Shown piece after piece: positions 61,944 through 64,000 of a stretch of 64,000 nt of DNA (position 1 is its first letter; every line of letters starts with the position of its first letter). The DNA lies in contig CAVORB010000001.1 in the NCBI GenBank assembly GCA_963698495.1, forward strand, positions 1 to 64,000, given 5' to 3'. Source of the DNA: CAVORB01 sp963698495. GTDB lineage: Bacteria > Pseudomonadota > Gammaproteobacteria > Chromatiales > Chromatiaceae. The position numbers and the translations under genes were made by a program. The notes under the pieces are model-generated. The model ran no database searches. It worked only from the letters and a program-made list of their open reading frames with translations, and was not told the origin of the DNA.

Positions 61944-63611
61944 TCAGGCCGCCTGCGCGCGCGTAACGGCTACCCGGTTCAAGGCCGACAGAACCGCCTT
62001 GAGGGACGCGCTCACCGTGTCCCGGTCGAGCGAAACCCCGGCGACGCATTGTCCGTCAACCCGAAGCTGAACGTAGGCAATGGCCTCCGCGTCCGTGCCT
62101 TCCCCGAGCGCGTGCTCGACATAGTCGGCCACCGCGACCTCCTGGTCGCTCGCCCGCTGCCAGGCGTCGACGAAGGCCGCGATCGCTCCCTGCCCTTCGC
62201 CGACCAGCATGCGCTCCCCGCCGGGACCTCCGACTCGGGCCTCGATCCGATCGTGCCCGTTGCGGTTGAGGCGATAGCCCAACAGGCGCGTGGGGGCGCC
62301 GTCCGCGACGAAGTGGTCGACGAACAGCCGGTGGATAGCCGAGCCGTCCATCTCTCCCCCGCGGCGCTCGCTCTCGGCCTGCACCAGCCGCGCCAGCTCC
62401 GTCTGCAGCCAGCGCGGGATCTTCATGCCGTAGTCGCGCTCCATCACGAACGCGACACCGCCCTTGCCGGATTGGCTGTTGACGCGGACGATGGCCTGAT
62501 AATCGCGCCCGATGTCTTTCGGGTCGATGGGCAGATAGGCCACCTGCCAGGGCCCATCCGGGCGCTGGCTGGCCAGGGTCTTGCGGATGGCGTCCTGGTG
62601 GCTGCCGGAGAAGGCGGTGTAGACCAGCTCGCCAACCCAAGGATGACGCGGGTGTAGCGGCATCCCCGTGCACGCGCCGACCACCTCGACGATCCTGTCC
62701 GGGTTGGACAGGTCCAGCTCCGGGTCCACCCCCTGACTGTAGAGATTCATGGCCAGGGTCACGATGTCCATGTTGCCGGTGCGCTCGCCGTTGCCGAGCA
62801 GGGTTCCCTCCACCCGGTCCGCCCCGGCCAGGAGCGCCAGCTCCGCGGCCCCGACCGCCCCGCCACGGTCGTTGTGGGTGTGCACCGAGATCACCACGGC
62901 GTCCCGCCGCGAGATATGGGCGGCGAAGTACTCGACCTGGTCGGCGAAGACGTTGGGGCTCGCGACCTCGACCGTGGCCGGCAGGTTGATGATGCAGGGC
63001 CGACCCACGCTCGGGCGCCAGACGTCAAGCACCGCCTCGCACACCTCCACCGCATACTCCGGCTCGGTGGCGGTGAAACTCTCCGGGGAGTACTGGAAGG
63101 TCCACTCGGTCTCCGGGTACCTCGCGGCCTCCCGCACGAGCAGCTCCGCGCCGCGCCGGGCGATGGCCTTCACCCCTTCCCGGTCCTGGCCGAACACCTG
63201 CTCCCGCTGCACCGGCGAGGTGGAGTTGTAGAGGTGCACGATGGCCCGCTCGACCCCGCGCAACGCCTCGAACGTCCGGGAAATGAGGTCCTCGCGCGCC
63301 TGGACCAGCACCTGGATGGTCACGTCTTGCGGGATGCGCCGTGCCTCGATCAGCCAGCGGACGAAGTCGTGATCCGGCTTGCTGGCGGCGGGAAACCCGA
63401 CCTCGATCTCCTTGAAACCCGTGTCGAGCAGCAGTTGCCACATCCGGCGTTTCTGCTCCACGCTCATGGGCTCGAGCAGGGCCTGATTGCCGTCACGCAG
63501 ATCCACGCTGACCCAGCGCGGCGCGCGCTCGATGACCCGATCCGGCCATTGGCGTTGCGGCAAGGGGACCCGCGGGGCGGGACCGTATCTTCTGTGATCA
63601 AAGCGGCTCAT
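61944..63611 (-). CDS. leuA: 2-isopropylmalate synthase, type 2 (555 aa)
   Basis: Catalytic TIM barrel with VSVDLRDGNQALLEPM, VGFPAASKPDHDF and HTHNDRGGAV (metal-binding HxH), then the linker and C-terminal regulatory domain (about 430-550, GRLEAR-like RIEARVGGPGGERML). The enzyme condenses acetyl-CoA with 2-oxoisovalerate, the first step specific to leucine, and is usually inhibited by leucine. The ~555-residue length and early sequence PLPQRQWPDR place it in the LeuA type 2 group. GGGAG lies seven bases before the ATG. Confidence 0.92.
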   Translation of the reverse strand: MSRFDHRRYGPAPRVPLPQRQWPDRVIERAPRWVSVDLRDGNQALLEPMSVEQKRRMWQLLLDTGFKEIEVGFPAASKPDHDFVRWLIEARRIPQDVTIQVLVQAREDLISRTFEALRGVERAIVHLYNSTSPVQREQVFGQDREGVKAIARRGAELLVREAARYPETEWTFQYSPESFTATEPEYAVEVCEAVLDVWRPSVGRPCIINLPATVEVASPNVFADQVEYFAAHISRRDAVVISVHTHNDRGGAVGAAELALLAGADRVEGTLLGNGERTGNMDIVTLAMNLYSQGVDPELDLSNPDRIVEVVGACTGMPLHPRHPWVGELVYTAFSGSHQDAIRKTLASQRPDGPWQVAYLPIDPKDIGRDYQAIVRVNSQSGKGGVAFVMERDYGMKIPRWLQTELARLVQAESERRGGEMDGSAIHRLFVDHFVADGAPTRLLGYRLNRNGHDRIEARVGGPGGERMLVGEGQGAIAAFVDAWQRASDQEVAVADYVEHALGEGTDAEAIAYVQLRVDGQCVAGVSLDRDTVSASLKAVLSALNRVAVTRAQAA

Positions 63612-63900
63612 CGGGTATCTCCCTGATCGCTCGGGTTGCTGTCGTCAGTTTCACTGCGGCCTGAGTCCTGGTAGGAGATCCGGCCGTGCACGGCGCTGGT
63701 GGCGCCCGCACCTGGGATGAGCCCGTGCCTTGTGGGCCCGGGCCCGGATCGCCCTCTTGTGGAGGACGGGGATAGGTTAGCGAATGGCGCCCGGCAGGGG
63801 ATTGCGATGTCGTGTGTGAAATGCGGCCGAGAAGTATTTTTATGCTGCTTATTCTACATTTTACGCAATAATCCACTTTCCGAGACGAAAGGGGGGCAAG
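63612..63900. other. Divergent control region of leuA and the Lrp/AsnC gene
   Basis: GC-rich near leuA with no Leu-rich leader peptide, so no classical attenuator. Near the Lrp gene (63825-63880) it turns A/T-rich (GTATTTTTATGCTGCTTATT), where promoters and an Lrp-type autoregulatory site would fit. I cannot pinpoint the -10 elements. Confidence 0.5.
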
Positions 63901-64000
63901 ATGGAACTCGACCGTTACGACAAACGCATCCTCGAGGTGCTCCAGCGGGAGGGGCGCATCAGCAACCAGGACCTGGCCGACCGCATCGGCCTGTCCCCCT
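63901..64000 (+). CDS. Lrp/AsnC-family regulator, N-terminal part only
   Basis: AGGGGGG precedes an ATG; the 33 visible codons read MELDRYDKRILEVLQREGRI then SNQDLADRIGLSP. This is the start of the Lrp/AsnC helix-turn-helix. The gene runs off the right edge. Divergent from leuA, so control of leucine synthesis is plausible. Confidence 0.88.
   Translation, partial: MELDRYDKRILEVLQREGRISNQDLADRIGLSP

Noticed and set aside
63734..63745. 12-bp palindrome GGGCCCGGGCCC upstream of leuA
   Set aside because: Easily formed by chance in GC-rich DNA; not at a promoter or followed by a U-tract.

Overview
Source. The window is GC-rich (roughly 60-65% by eye) and densely coding. It carries a KefA/MscK-type channel, two GH57 hydrolases, a type-2 LeuA, a bacteriohemerythrin, a DUF1631 tail and Lrp/AsnC and AraC regulators. 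This suggests a gammaproteobacterium, perhaps Chromatiales-like. That placement is inference from gene content; there is no rRNA, tRNA or other marker here. I see no CRISPR array, prophage or intact insertion sequence, but there are several transposase scars.

Region 1 (1-26 kb) is an accessory envelope locus. Seven exported DUF1254/DUF1214 genes (five at 218-6576, two at 15906-18885), plus one internal fragment, sit with a frameshifted arylsulfatase, a DUF2092 protein and small secreted proteins. A module of outer-membrane-like barrel, glycine-zipper lipoprotein, Rap1a/Tai protein, AraC regulator and MscK occurs twice. Copy 1 (10.9-15.6 kb) is decayed: its barrel is broken and only the last ~135 codons of MscK remain, fused to a DUF1254 fragment. 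Copy 2 (19.0-26.1 kb) is intact apart from an IS3 scar.

Region 2 (26-31 kb) holds a frameshifted phospholipase-D/ClsC-like lipoprotein, two glycine-zipper proteins, a lipoprotein alpha/beta hydrolase and an orphan C-terminal piece of a second phospholipase D. Regions 1 and 2 share a 17-bp box, TGGCGCGAAATGACAGG-like. It occurs seven times and always lies 37-38 bp upstream of a credible -10 element, which looks like one AraC-type regulon.

Region 3 (30.7-34.5 kb): a substrate-binding/lytic-transglycosylase protein beside a pentameric ligand-gated ion channel with a large N-terminal extension.

Region 4 (34.7-49 kb): an uncharacterised biosynthetic neighbourhood. It contains an FkbM methyltransferase, a sulfatase-fold membrane enzyme, YceI, a CDP-alcohol phosphatidyltransferase, a zinc-less MDR dehydrogenase, a 6-pyruvoyl-tetrahydropterin-synthase-like protein without the usual catalytic Cys, a GT4 glycosyltransferase, a methyltransferase, a RibD-type reductase, a creatininase-family amidohydrolase and a membrane protein. 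A scar of gene fragments (GT2, heme peroxidase, IS91) splits it at 40.8-43.9 kb.

Region 5 (49-64 kb) is ordinary: a DUF1631 C-terminal protein behind a CRP-like site, two GH57 enzymes with DUF211, VIT-family and P-type ATPase genes, an ABC exporter with a frameshifted permease, a bacteriohemerythrin, LeuA and the start of an Lrp/AsnC gene.

Cross-cutting. Four otherwise healthy genes (DUF1254 at 5091, arylsulfatase, phospholipase D, ABC permease) are broken by six indels in all, each repaired by removing one base. Uncorrected insertion errors are a serious alternative to true pseudogenisation.
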